Below, in pieces: positions 1-7,782 of a stretch of 64,000 nucleotides of DNA. The notes beneath the pieces were generated by a model that saw only the letters and a program-made list of their open reading frames with translations, had not been told where the DNA came from and ran no database searches. This stretch comes from Rubellimicrobium roseum (GTDB lineage: Bacteria; Pseudomonadota; Alphaproteobacteria; Rhodobacterales; Rhodobacteraceae). Each line of letters starts with the position of its first letter. The first letter of the stretch is position 1. The DNA is taken from positions 22,730-86,729 of the forward strand of contig NZ_VDFV01000006.1 of assembly GCF_006152145.1 (NCBI RefSeq), read 5' to 3'. A program made the translations under genes and the position numbers.

Positions 1-35
1 CGGATGCCAGACAAGTCGCTGTCGTTGACAGTCAT
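1..35 (-). CDS. N-terminal 11 codons of a further gene of the leftward operon (partial)
   Basis: An ATG at 33-35 on the minus strand overlaps the TGA of the preceding metallohydrolase gene (ATGA, 4-base overlap). It opens a frame that begins M-T-V-N-D-S-D-L-S-G-I and runs off the left edge. The overlap is the same junction type seen elsewhere in this operon and implies translational coupling. The fragment is too short to assign a family. Confidence 0.5.
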   Translation of the reverse strand, partial: MTVNDSDLSGI

Positions 36-895
36 GTTGCCTCCTGTTCGAGGCGATAGATGGCCCCCGTGCGGGCTGCCGCAAGATGCGGGTCCGTCAC
101 CGCGGAACCCGCGGCCTCGACTGTGGCGCGGGGGACCGTGTTGAAGTCGAAGAGGCCAAAGTGATGGGCGATGACCGACGGGACACCCGCCGCACGGGCG
201 AGCGTGACCGCCTCCTCGACAGTCAGGTTGCCGGGGATGCCGTTCGCCCGCCGCATTTCGTCCCGTCCATTAACGGGAAGGAGCGCGAGGTCGGCGCCGA
301 GCGCCCGTACCTCCTCGACTTGCCCCTCGAAAGGGATGGTGTCACCCGAGTGGAAAATAGTCGCGCGGGCCACACGGATGGCAAGGCCTAGGAACCGGTG
401 CCGGCCCTGGGCGTCCTGCTCTAGAAGCTCGTGGGCGGCCCGCGTGGCGACCACCTCAAGGCCGGGGCAGATCGCCAGGCGCTCGCCCGCCTCAATGGGC
501 CGCAAACGGTCCTGGCTGATCCCGGCCCGGGCCCGGGCCACATCCGTGGCCGAAGCAGGGGCGACGAGGAGTGCGCCGGGGTTTGCACCCAGTAGCGCCG
601 GAAGGGTGCCAGGGTCGAGGTGGTCGGTATGGGCGTGCGTTGCGAGCACCGCCGTGACATGCGTGATCCCCTCCGGCGCCACCGGGGCGGGCATAAGTCT
701 TGCATGTGGAAAGCGCGTGCCCTGGTATTTTTTGCTCAGGCTGTCAGAGAGATAGGGGTCAATCACCACGCGATGCCCCCCTCCGTCGACGACGAAGCCG
801 GCCTGGCCCAGCCAAACTAGACTTATGGCTTCTGCGGGCGGCTGGGCCAGGTGAGCCGATAGCGGCCCCGGAAGGGGATGCTCAACCAGTCGCAT
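32..895 (-). CDS. MBL-fold metal-dependent hydrolase, UlaG-like
   Basis: Cytosolic 287-residue metallo-beta-lactamase-fold hydrolase. The metal-binding signature THAHTDHLD lies near residues 85-93, further histidines follow (HSGDT near residue 181, AHHFG near 244), and the N-terminal WLGQAGF is typical of the UlaG/YcbJ-like branch. UlaG itself is an L-ascorbate-6-phosphate lactonase, so a sugar (phospho)lactonase role is plausible in this catabolic operon, but the substrate cannot be read from sequence. The start overlaps the end of the upstream dehydrogenase by 14 bases and the stop overlaps the next gene by 4, so it is inside a coupled operon. No signal peptide is visible. Confidence 0.85.
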   Translation of the reverse strand: MRLVEHPLPGPLSAHLAQPPAEAISLVWLGQAGFVVDGGGHRVVIDPYLSDSLSKKYQGTRFPHARLMPAPVAPEGITHVTAVLATHAHTDHLDPGTLPALLGANPGALLVAPASATDVARARAGISQDRLRPIEAGERLAICPGLEVVATRAAHELLEQDAQGRHRFLGLAIRVARATIFHSGDTIPFEGQVEEVRALGADLALLPVNGRDEMRRANGIPGNLTVEEAVTLARAAGVPSVIAHHFGLFDFNTVPRATVEAAGSAVTDPHLAAARTGAIYRLEQEAT

Positions 896-1820
896 CGGCC
901 GGGGCGTGCAGGGCTAGCAGAAGGTTCTCGACTGCGGCCTCGGTCGCGCGGGCCACGCTTCCGTCCGTGAGGGCGCCGATATGGCTGGTAGCAAGGACCC
1001 GGTGATGCGTGGCCAGGCGATCCCCTGCCGGGGGCTCGACGGCGAAGACGTCGGTCGCGTAGGTCCCGATCCGGCCTTCATCGAGCGCGGCAAGAAGCGC
1101 CTCCGCCCCTACAAGGTTCGCACGTGCGGTGTTCACCAAGATCGCGCCGCGTGGCAGCCGGGCAAGCGCCTCGGCGTCCAGAAGAGGACACCCGTTTTCA
1201 GGCGCCGGGCAGTGCAGGCTGACAATCTCGGCCCGTTCTAGGAGCCCGACCAGGTCTGTGAACTCGATGTTCAGCCCTTTGGGATCGGGACGGAACGGAT
1301 CATGGACAAGAAGGCGCGCGCCCAGGGCATCCATGGCCCGCGCCACCCGGTGGCCGATGGCGCCCAAACCCACGATCCCGACCGTCGTCCCCTCGATCTC
1401 CCGGCCTTTCAGCCGGGGCCAGCCGCCGGAGTGGATGCCGGCCGCCGTCTCCGGGATATGGCGGCATGCGGACAAAATCAGCCCGACGGCGAGCTCGGCG
1501 ACGCCGGTGGCATTCGCGCCCATCGCCCGGGCGACCTTGATACCCCGGGCCGTCAGGGCGGCATGAGGAAGGTTGTCCGCGCCGGTACCGTTGCGGCTGA
1601 TGATCCGGAGGCGGTCGGCGGCGACGATCACGGCCTCGCTCACCGGCTCTACGCCGGCGAGCCAGCCGACGCAGCCGGGAACCAGGCGCAAGAGCTCCGC
1701 CTCTGACGGCGTCGCGCCGGGCGTGCTGAAGACGAGTTCGAATCCGGCTTTCACTAGGCGATCCAGCGCGGGAGGAGGTGCGGAGGTCAGCGAGCGGGGG
1801 GTGACAAGGATGCGGTCCAT
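882..1820 (-). CDS. D-2-hydroxyacid dehydrogenase (NAD-dependent, SerA-like)
   Basis: 312-residue member of the D-isomer-specific 2-hydroxyacid dehydrogenase family, which interconverts a 2-hydroxyacid and a 2-oxoacid with NAD(P). The Rossmann motif GIVGLGAIGHRVAR sits near residues 148-161 and NTARANLV near 230 is the usual region of the substrate-binding Arg. SHIGALT near 281 carries the expected catalytic-His region. Length matches the family. It follows the shikimate-dehydrogenase-like gene after 4 bases, and AAGGGATGA upstream supports the ATG at 1820. In context it may oxidise or reduce an aldonate or keto-acid of the imported sugar; the substrate is inferred only loosely. Confidence 0.85.
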   Translation of the reverse strand: MDRILVTPRSLTSAPPPALDRLVKAGFELVFSTPGATPSEAELLRLVPGCVGWLAGVEPVSEAVIVAADRLRIISRNGTGADNLPHAALTARGIKVARAMGANATGVAELAVGLILSACRHIPETAAGIHSGGWPRLKGREIEGTTVGIVGLGAIGHRVARAMDALGARLLVHDPFRPDPKGLNIEFTDLVGLLERAEIVSLHCPAPENGCPLLDAEALARLPRGAILVNTARANLVGAEALLAALDEGRIGTYATDVFAVEPPAGDRLATHHRVLATSHIGALTDGSVARATEAAVENLLLALHAPADATG

Positions 1821-1824
1821 CGCT

Positions 1825-2769
1825 TCATCCCTTGGCAGCTGCGTTGGCGATGCGGGTCAGTTCGTCGATGTTCTCCGCGCTTGTGTCGATCGTGATATCG
1901 AAGACCTCGGCAATGACTTGCGTCCATCCGTGGATGAAGTAGGTCCAGCCGTCCTCGATTTGGAGCCGCCGCTCGGCCGCCTGGGCCCGCGCCTGGTCCA
2001 GAAAGACAAGGTCGCCCCGGTAGTTCAGGTCCCAAGCGACGGCCTGCTCGGGGAACCGCGCATCCCAGGAGAGGGGCGAGCCGGGGGCGTCCTTGCCCAG
2101 GCCGGTCGCGTTGATCACCAGCGATCCCGGCGGGAGTTCTTGCAGCACACGGTCGTTCGCAGTGGGATCGGGCGCGAGAACGTAGTCGACTGGAATGTCG
2201 CTGCCCATCTGCTCGTGGACATGCCGGATTTCGTCCAGACGCGGCTGCGACCGGTTCGTCACGACAATCCCCGAGGGCCGGTCTTGGCGGGCCTGCATGA
2301 GATGCCAGGTCAGTGCGATGGTGGACCCGCCGGCCCCCATTGACACCACCTGTCCCCCCGTCCGCGCGAAGTGGTCGGGAGGCAGAAAGCCGTCGATAGC
2401 GAGGCCCGAACTGATCGGGTCCTTGGCATGGCAGACCAGACGTCGGTCTCGCTTGGAGATGCAAGAGGTTTCGCCCATCAGCCCGGCGAAATGATCCACC
2501 TCGTCGAACATGTCGCGGCAGGCGTGGAACAGGTCGATCTTGTGGGTCGTGACCAGCGCGCCCATCGAAAGCGAGTCGTCCTGGATGAACGCCACTGCCT
2601 CGCGATAAGAGGCCGGGTCCGAGTGCGGCGCGAAATCGATGCCGCGGATCGCCACGTCGCCCAGGCCGAGGTGTCTGGCCCAGGCCGGAAAGACCTTCAT
2701 GATGCTGCTTTTGCCGGTCGTCACTCCGATGAAGTGCAACGTGGGTTTTTCGCAGGGGACGTAGGTCAC
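1825..2769 (-). CDS. Shikimate dehydrogenase-like oxidoreductase
   Basis: 314 residues with the shikimate/quinate dehydrogenase layout: an N-terminal substrate domain containing VTTHK (canonical VTxPK lysine region, near residue 78) and a C-terminal Rossmann domain with GAGGSTIAL near 145 and VINATGLG near 218. In the family such enzymes reduce cyclic or linear keto acids with NAD(P)H. The protein is longer than AroE and lies among sugar genes rather than aromatic biosynthesis genes, so a catabolic polyol or quinate-like substrate is more likely than shikimate. The start is GTG at 2769, overlapping the aldolase stop as GTGA, with AAGGAG 8 bases upstream. Confidence 0.8.
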   Translation of the reverse strand: MTYVPCEKPTLHFIGVTTGKSSIMKVFPAWARHLGLGDVAIRGIDFAPHSDPASYREAVAFIQDDSLSMGALVTTHKIDLFHACRDMFDEVDHFAGLMGETSCISKRDRRLVCHAKDPISSGLAIDGFLPPDHFARTGGQVVSMGAGGSTIALTWHLMQARQDRPSGIVVTNRSQPRLDEIRHVHEQMGSDIPVDYVLAPDPTANDRVLQELPPGSLVINATGLGKDAPGSPLSWDARFPEQAVAWDLNYRGDLVFLDQARAQAAERRLQIEDGWTYFIHGWTQVIAEVFDITIDTSAENIDELTRIANAAAKG

Positions 2770-3410
2770 GGGCGAAGCTCCTTGGCACGGGCGACGGCGG
2801 CTCGGGCACGGGTGGTGATTCCGGCCCAGTCGCCTTCACGCATGTCGCGGGCGGTGGCGATCCAGGTGCCACCCACGGCCGCGATCACCGGCAGCGACAG
2901 CCATTCGCCCATAGTTTCAAGCTTCACCCCCCCGGTGGGGATAAATCGCAGCCCAAGATGCGCGAAGGGCGCGGAGATGTTCGTCAGCATCGAAGGGCCG
3001 CCCGCCGGCGCGGCCGGAAAGAACTTCATCAGTCGGCATCCCTTTGCCGCCGCAAGCGAGATGTCGGAGGGGGTCATGATCCCCGGCGCGAAGGGCAGCC
3101 CCGCCGACTGCGCGGCGTCCACGACCGCCGGGTCAAAACCCGGAGCTAGGCCATAGGCCGCACCGCACTGGACGGCGAGCCGCGCGGCCTCGGGCGACAG
3201 GATAGTTCCCGCCCCAAGAAGGAGTTCGGGCCGCTGCTCGTGGAGGCGCGCCAGGACCTCGGCCGCGGCCTCGGTGCGGAAGGTGATCTCCGCCGTGGGA
3301 AGGCCCCCTTCGAGGAGGGCGTCAGCCAGGGGGATGGCGTGGTCCACGCTTTCGATGGCGATCACGGGAACGACGCCGATACGTGCGGTCAGATCGAAGG
3401 GATTGCTCAT
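2766..3410 (-). CDS. KDPG/KDPGal-type aldolase (2-dehydro-3-deoxy-phosphogluconate aldolase family)
   Basis: 214-residue class I aldolase of the KDPG/KHG family, which splits 2-keto-3-deoxy-6-phospho sugar acids into pyruvate and glyceraldehyde 3-phosphate. EITFRT near residue 41 supplies the general-base Glu and phosphate-contacting region, GAGTI lies near 67, and KFFPA carries the Schiff-base Lys (about residue 129). The ATG at 3410 gives the standard family N-terminus and overlaps the upstream stop as ATGA; an in-frame start 51 bases earlier would only add non-homologous residues. It is the likely carbon-splitting step of this locus, but no sugar-acid dehydratase is present in the window. 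Confidence 0.9.
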   Translation of the reverse strand: MSNPFDLTARIGVVPVIAIESVDHAIPLADALLEGGLPTAEITFRTEAAAEVLARLHEQRPELLLGAGTILSPEAARLAVQCGAAYGLAPGFDPAVVDAAQSAGLPFAPGIMTPSDISLAAAKGCRLMKFFPAAPAGGPSMLTNISAPFAHLGLRFIPTGGVKLETMGEWLSLPVIAAVGGTWIATARDMREGDWAGITTRARAAVARAKELRP

Positions 3411-4033
3411 CCGGCCGCTCCCAGGATGCTGACGATCTCGTCCTTGGATCGGGGTCGCCAATCGGGGTTCTCTACCTGCTTCCAGCCGCCTTGCCCGTCA
3501 TCGAGGATGCGGACCCGCATCCCGCCCGAGCGCTCGATAATCCCGTAGTCCTGTCCCGAGTCGGCCGGATAGGCGAACATCATCACGAGGTCGGCCGACC
3601 CGATGTTGATGCTGCGGTGAATCCAGTAGGGGGGCACGTAGCAGATGCTCTGCGGCCCGACCTCCACGATGCGGACCTCGCCGTCGGGGCTTTCCATCTG
3701 CATGAGGCCGCGGCCCGCCTGCCCGTAGTAGATTTCGGGCCGGTCGCCCCGCGCGTGGATATGGCCGCGCGTCAGGAAGTACTCGCCCCCGACATTGCCG
3801 GGCTCCATGCGGGTCACGCCCACGATCAGGTCGCTCACGCGCTGTCCTGGCGTGTAGGATGTCACCTCGTAGGCGACCTCCTGTCCGCGCTCGGCCATGA
3901 GACGGTCGAAGGCTGCGGAATCGGCATAAAGCCCGGCCAGATCGGCAAAGCGCTTCTGATAGTGACCGTCCGCGTTGCCCAAAAGGCCGGTCTCGACCGA
4001 CACTTGGCACAGACGGGGTTCCTGAAAGGCCAC
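3407..4033 (-). CDS. Cupin-type glucose-6-phosphate isomerase
   Basis: Single-domain cupin isomerase of the archaeal/alphaproteobacterial PGI type. The metal-binding motif GEYFLTRGHIHARGDRPEIY contains the His-x-His and downstream Glu, and a second cupin motif ends in YVPPYWIHR. The family interconverts aldose and ketose 6-phosphates (glucose-6-P and fructose-6-P) using a divalent metal. I place the start at GTG 4033 because AGGGAGGAC lies just upstream of it; the earlier in-frame GTG at 4048 would put this Shine-Dalgarno inside the gene. It is the first gene of the leftward operon and is transcribed away from the TGTAG palindrome. About 208 residues. Confidence 0.85.
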   Translation of the reverse strand: MAFQEPRLCQVSVETGLLGNADGHYQKRFADLAGLYADSAAFDRLMAERGQEVAYEVTSYTPGQRVSDLIVGVTRMEPGNVGGEYFLTRGHIHARGDRPEIYYGQAGRGLMQMESPDGEVRIVEVGPQSICYVPPYWIHRSINIGSADLVMMFAYPADSGQDYGIIERSGGMRVRILDDGQGGWKQVENPDWRPRSKDEIVSILGAAG

Positions 4034-4053
4034 GTCGTCCTCCCTCACATTTT

Positions 4054-4068
4054 TGTAGTATTGCTACA
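4054..4068. promoter_or_regulatory. Palindromic operator TGTAG-N5-CTACA in the divergent control region
   Basis: TGTAGTATTGCTACA is a perfect 5+5 inverted repeat with a 5-base spacer, 20 bases before the GTG of the leftward isomerase. A related GTAGCTAC palindrome lies at 4170-4177 in the rightward promoter. The layout suggests one dimeric repressor controlling both operons. Its cognate regulator is not identifiable; the DeoR protein at 17081-17866 is a weak candidate. Confidence 0.5.
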
Positions 4069-4150
4069 TGAGCAGGTGTATCTATCCGCAGAATGCATAG
4101 ACTCTCAACCGTAAAGTCCCGCTGCGGCGCAGAAAACGGGCTTTTTGTTG

Positions 4151-4179
4151 TTGACGCAAGAAAATGCTGTAGCTACGCT
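4151..4179 (+). promoter_or_regulatory. Probable sigma70 promoter of the rightward sugar importer operon
   Basis: TTGACG at 4151-4156 and TACGCT at 4174-4179 are separated by 17 bases. The -10 half overlaps the GTAGCTAC palindrome, so a repressor bound there would block polymerase. It is followed 70 bases later by the binding-protein start. Confidence 0.45.
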
Positions 4180-4247
4180 CCAAAGTGTTCGGCGGTTTCG
4201 AGCCGCGCGCCCCGGAGGAAGGGCGGGAACACAGCGGAGGATGTAGA

Positions 4248-5216
4248 ATGACTTTCAAGGCCCTCACGGGTGCCGCGGCCGCGGCACTCCTTTCCACCAC
4301 TGCCGCCTATGCCCAGGAGAGCTGCGTTGTAGGCATCTCCATGTACACGTTGGGGGCGCCCTACTTCGCCGCGCAGGAAGCGACGGCGCGCGAGACCGCC
4401 GAGGCGGCCGGCTGCGAGGTCCGCTCGGCCGACGGCCAGAACGACATGGTCAAGCAGATCGCCGACATCGAGGACATGGTCGCCTCGGGCGTGAACGTAC
4501 TGATCGTCAACCCGCGCGATGCGCAGGGTCTGATTCCGGCCGTCAACGCGGCTTCGGCAGCCGGCGTGCATGTCGTTGCCATCGACTCCACGCTGGACCC
4601 CTCGGCAGAGTTCATCACGCAGATCCAGTCCTCCAACAGCGCCAATGGGCAACTCGTGGGCGAATGGCTGGCGCAGGAACTGGGTGGCGAGCCTGCCCGG
4701 ATTGCGCTGCTCTCGGGCTCGCAGGGCAACCTCGTCGGACGTGAGCGTCGCCTGGGCGTGCTGTCGGGCCTTATGGACGCGATGCTCACCAATCAGGGCC
4801 ACGCGGAAATCCATGTTCTGGGCCAAGGTTGGGGCAACTGGTCGACCGAGGGCGGGCTGGCCGCGATGGAGGATCTTCTCACCGCGCATCCCGACATCAA
4901 CGTCGTACTGGGCGAGAACGACTCCATGGTGCTGGGCGCCCGGCAGGCGCTGGAAGCCGCAGGTCGTCTCGACGAGGTCATCCTTGTCGCCGCCGCTGAC
5001 GGCCAGAAGGAAGCCTACGAGTTGATCCAGGCCGGCGAATACGGCGCCACCGGGCTAAACAACCCGAATGAGATCGCCCGCCGCGCGGTCGAGACCGGCC
5101 TTCAGGCGCTCAACGGCGAACTGCCCGAGGATACGCCCAAGCTGATCTACACCGATCCCGCCGTGATCACCCAAGAGAACGTCGCCGACTACTTCGATCC
5201 CGAATCGCTGTTCTGA
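4248..5216 (+). CDS. Periplasmic sugar-binding protein of a ribose-type ABC importer
   Basis: 322-residue type I periplasmic binding protein (Peripla_BP_4, RbsB-like). A Sec signal peptide covers residues 1-22 and ends in AYA. Mature features include VGISMYTLGAPYF, IADIEDMVASGVNVLIVNP and VVAIDST, which line the sugar cleft in the family. I chose ATG 4248 because CGGAGG lies 7 bases upstream and it exposes the signal peptide; a longer in-frame reading from 4185 would bury it. It is first in the importer operon (ATPase, permease, kinase follow). A strong hairpin follows it, fitting the higher dosage needed for binding proteins. The ligand is unknown, presumably a polyol or pentose. Confidence 0.9.
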   Translation: MTFKALTGAAAAALLSTTAAYAQESCVVGISMYTLGAPYFAAQEATARETAEAAGCEVRSADGQNDMVKQIADIEDMVASGVNVLIVNPRDAQGLIPAVNAASAAGVHVVAIDSTLDPSAEFITQIQSSNSANGQLVGEWLAQELGGEPARIALLSGSQGNLVGRERRLGVLSGLMDAMLTNQGHAEIHVLGQGWGNWSTEGGLAAMEDLLTAHPDINVVLGENDSMVLGARQALEAAGRLDEVILVAAADGQKEAYELIQAGEYGATGLNNPNEIARRAVETGLQALNGELPEDTPKLIYTDPAVITQENVADYFDPESLF

Positions 5217-5226
5217 TCCGGTTCGG

Positions 5227-5253
5227 TGGCCGTCCTTCGGGGCGGCCAATTTT
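5227..5253 (+). terminator. Intra-operon hairpin with TTCG loop after the binding-protein gene
   Basis: TGGCCGTCC and GGGCGGCCA pair over 9 bases (one G-T wobble) around a TTCG tetraloop, followed by AATTTTC. The weak T-tract and mid-operon position suggest partial termination or mRNA stabilisation rather than an operon end. Confidence 0.6.
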
Positions 5254-5275
5254 CAAGTCTCAAGGAGGAGCGCCG

Positions 5276-6775
5276 ATGACCCCCCTGGTCGCCCTGCGCG
5301 GCATCGGCAAGTCGTTTGCAGGCATTCACGCGCTGTCGGGGGTCGATTTCGACGTCCATGCCGGCGAGGTCCATGCGATGGTCGGCGAAAACGGCGCCGG
5401 CAAGTCCACCCTGATGCGCGTCATGGGGGGGGAGCTCCGCCCCGATGCCGGCCATGTCGAGATCAACGGCGAGACGGCGCGACTCAGCGGCCCGACCGAC
5501 GCGATCCGGCGCGGCATCAGCATCATCCACCAGGAAATGGCTCTCGCCCCGCATCTGTCGGTGGCCGAGAACATCTTCCTGGGCGAGCTACCGGCCCGCA
5601 TCGGCTGGACCCAGCTTAATGCCCGTGCGCGCGAGCTGATCCAACGGCTTGGCTTCGACATTTCTCCCCGGGCCACGGTGTCCGACCTTTCGGTCGCTCA
5701 CCAGCAGGTGGTCGAGATCGCCAAGGCCCTGTCCCGCAAGGCGCGGGTCATCGTCTTCGACGAGCCTACTGCCGTTCTGTCCATGGGCGACGCCAAGCGC
5801 CTGCTCAACATCATCCGCGGCCTTCGCAACGAGGGGGTGGGCATTGTTTACATCTCGCACCGCCTCGACGAGATCTATGCCATCGCCGACCGAATTTCGG
5901 TGCTGAAGGACGGCCGCAACGTGGATACGGTAACGCCGGACGCCGTGCCCGTCGATCAGCTCATCCGCATGATGGTTGGCCGCCCGCTTAGCCAACTCTT
6001 CGGAACCAAGCCGGAGACCGTTATTGGCGAAGAGCTGCTGCGGGTCGAGCACCTAACGCTCCCGAACTTCGTCCGGGACGTGTCCTTCTCCCTCCGTCGG
6101 GGCGAGGTCGTGGGCCTCGGGGGGCTGGTCGGCTCCGGCCGGACCGAGGTTGCCCGTGCAATCTTCGGCGCAGATCCTATTGCCGCGGGACGGATCACCT
6201 ATAAGGGCGAGGCCTTCCGGCCAAGGTCGCCCAAGCAGGCGGTCCGCCAAGGGGTGGCGCTGGTTCCTGAGGACCGCAAGGGACAGGGCGTCGTCCTCGA
6301 CATGGCGATCCGCAAGAATGCCACCATGGCGAACACCGCCCCGGTCACCCGCCTGGGTTTCTTTTCGGGCGCCAAGGAGCGAGGTGTGGTGCGGGGCCTG
6401 ATCGAGGACCTTCGCATCAAACTGGGCGACATGGGTGACCCAGTTTCCTCCCTTTCAGGAGGGAACCAGCAGAAGGTCGTGCTAGCCAAGTGGTTCCACA
6501 CGGGCAGCGACGTGGTCATCTTGGACGAGCCCACGCGCGGCGTCGACGTGGGCGCCAAAACGGAAATCTACTCGCTAATTCACCGCATGGCGGCCGAGGG
6601 GAAGGCGGTTCTCGTCATCTCCTCCGAGCATGCCGAGTTGTTCGGCCTTTGCGACCGGGTTCTGGTCATGGGCGAGGGACGGCTGCGCGGCGAGCTCGCG
6701 CCCGAAGATTACACTGAAGAAAAGCTGCTGACGCTCTCGATAAAGGGCGGAGCCGAGGAGAGGGTATTGGCATGA
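5276..6775 (+). CDS. Sugar ABC importer ATPase with two nucleotide-binding domains (RbsA/MglA type)
   Basis: 499 residues with duplicated ABC domains. Domain 1 has Walker A GENGAGKST (about 39-47), signature LSVAHQQ and Walker B VIVFDEPT. Domain 2 has the usual degenerate Walker A region GLVGSGRTE, signature LSGGNQQKVVLAKW and Walker B VVILDEPTRGVD. It energises the importer in the cytoplasm. The start follows AAGGAGGAGC; the stop overlaps the permease start as ATGA. Confidence 0.95.
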   Translation: MTPLVALRGIGKSFAGIHALSGVDFDVHAGEVHAMVGENGAGKSTLMRVMGGELRPDAGHVEINGETARLSGPTDAIRRGISIIHQEMALAPHLSVAENIFLGELPARIGWTQLNARARELIQRLGFDISPRATVSDLSVAHQQVVEIAKALSRKARVIVFDEPTAVLSMGDAKRLLNIIRGLRNEGVGIVYISHRLDEIYAIADRISVLKDGRNVDTVTPDAVPVDQLIRMMVGRPLSQLFGTKPETVIGEELLRVEHLTLPNFVRDVSFSLRRGEVVGLGGLVGSGRTEVARAIFGADPIAAGRITYKGEAFRPRSPKQAVRQGVALVPEDRKGQGVVLDMAIRKNATMANTAPVTRLGFFSGAKERGVVRGLIEDLRIKLGDMGDPVSSLSGGNQQKVVLAKWFHTGSDVVILDEPTRGVDVGAKTEIYSLIHRMAAEGKAVLVISSEHAELFGLCDRVLVMGEGRLRGELAPEDYTEEKLLTLSIKGGAEERVLA

Positions 6776-7782
6776 CATCGAACACGGCAGGTTTCGGTGA
6801 GCCGGCAGCAAGCGAGGCAGAGGCTCCGCGGCGCCGGCGAACGTCTTTCGGGAAGCTGTTCCGGCAGTTCGGGACCTTTGTCATCTTCCTGATCCTTCTC
6901 GGTCTAGCCTCGCTGCAGTCGGATGCCTTCCTGACCGAGCGGAACGTGATGAACATCCTCCGCCAGCACGCCGGCACGGGGATCATGGCCGTGGGGATGC
7001 TGTATGTGATCCTCACGCGCGGCATCGATCTTTCAGTGGGCTCGATCGCGGCGCTAGGGGCGGTCACAACAGCGATCCTGGTGCAGGATTGGCCCCTCTG
7101 GGCCGCTCTGGCCATGGTCATCGGCATCGGCGGCGCGTGCGGGGCGGTGTCGGGCTTCCTGGTCGCCTTCCTGCGCCTGCCGGCCTTCGTCGTGACGTTA
7201 GCCATGATGACCGCGGCCCGGGGAATGGCGCTTATCCTGTCGAACGGCCAGCCCATCATGCTGGGCGAGCCGGGTGCATCTCTGTCGACCTTTGGCACGT
7301 CCTTCGCCCTAGGCGTTCCGGCGCCGGCGCTCCTGATGTTCGCGGTCTTCGTGATTGCCTTGATCGTGCTGAATTTTTCGCGTTTCGGTCGGCTGGTGAA
7401 GGCCATCGGATCGAACGAAGAGGCCGTGCGCCTGTCGGGCATTTCGGTTGGCTGGTACGTCATGTCCGTGTATGTCATCTCCGGTGCTCTGGCCGCCATT
7501 GCCGGCGTCGTGGTGACCTCCCGCTCGGGCGTCGGTTCGGCAAGCGTGGGCGAAGGGGCCGAGCTCGATGTGATTGCAGCCGTGGTGATCGGCGGGGCCA
7601 GCCTGATGGGCGGGCAGGGGGGCGTGATCAACACGTTCCTAGGTGTCCTGATCCTCGGCATCATCGGCAACATCATGAATCTCGCGGGCGTCCCTGGCTA
7701 CCACCAGCAGGTCTATCTGGGCGCCATCATTGTGGTGGCCGTGGTTCTCCAGCACGCCAGCCAAATTCTTCGCCGGCGCTGA
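6772..7782 (+). CDS. Sugar ABC importer permease (RbsC type)
   Basis: 336-residue inner-membrane permease of the BPD_transp_2 family. A charged N-terminal segment of about 35 residues precedes eight to ten hydrophobic helices. ILTRGIDLSVGSIAALG near residue 80 and ELDVIAAVVIGGASLMGGQG near 265 are hallmark permease motifs. It is the only permease in this operon, so the channel is expected to be a homodimer. It is coupled to the ATPase by a 4-base overlap and to the kinase by TGATG. Confidence 0.95.
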   Translation: MTSNTAGFGEPAASEAEAPRRRRTSFGKLFRQFGTFVIFLILLGLASLQSDAFLTERNVMNILRQHAGTGIMAVGMLYVILTRGIDLSVGSIAALGAVTTAILVQDWPLWAALAMVIGIGGACGAVSGFLVAFLRLPAFVVTLAMMTAARGMALILSNGQPIMLGEPGASLSTFGTSFALGVPAPALLMFAVFVIALIVLNFSRFGRLVKAIGSNEEAVRLSGISVGWYVMSVYVISGALAAIAGVVVTSRSGVGSASVGEGAELDVIAAVVIGGASLMGGQGGVINTFLGVLILGIIGNIMNLAGVPGYHQQVYLGAIIVVAVVLQHASQILRRR

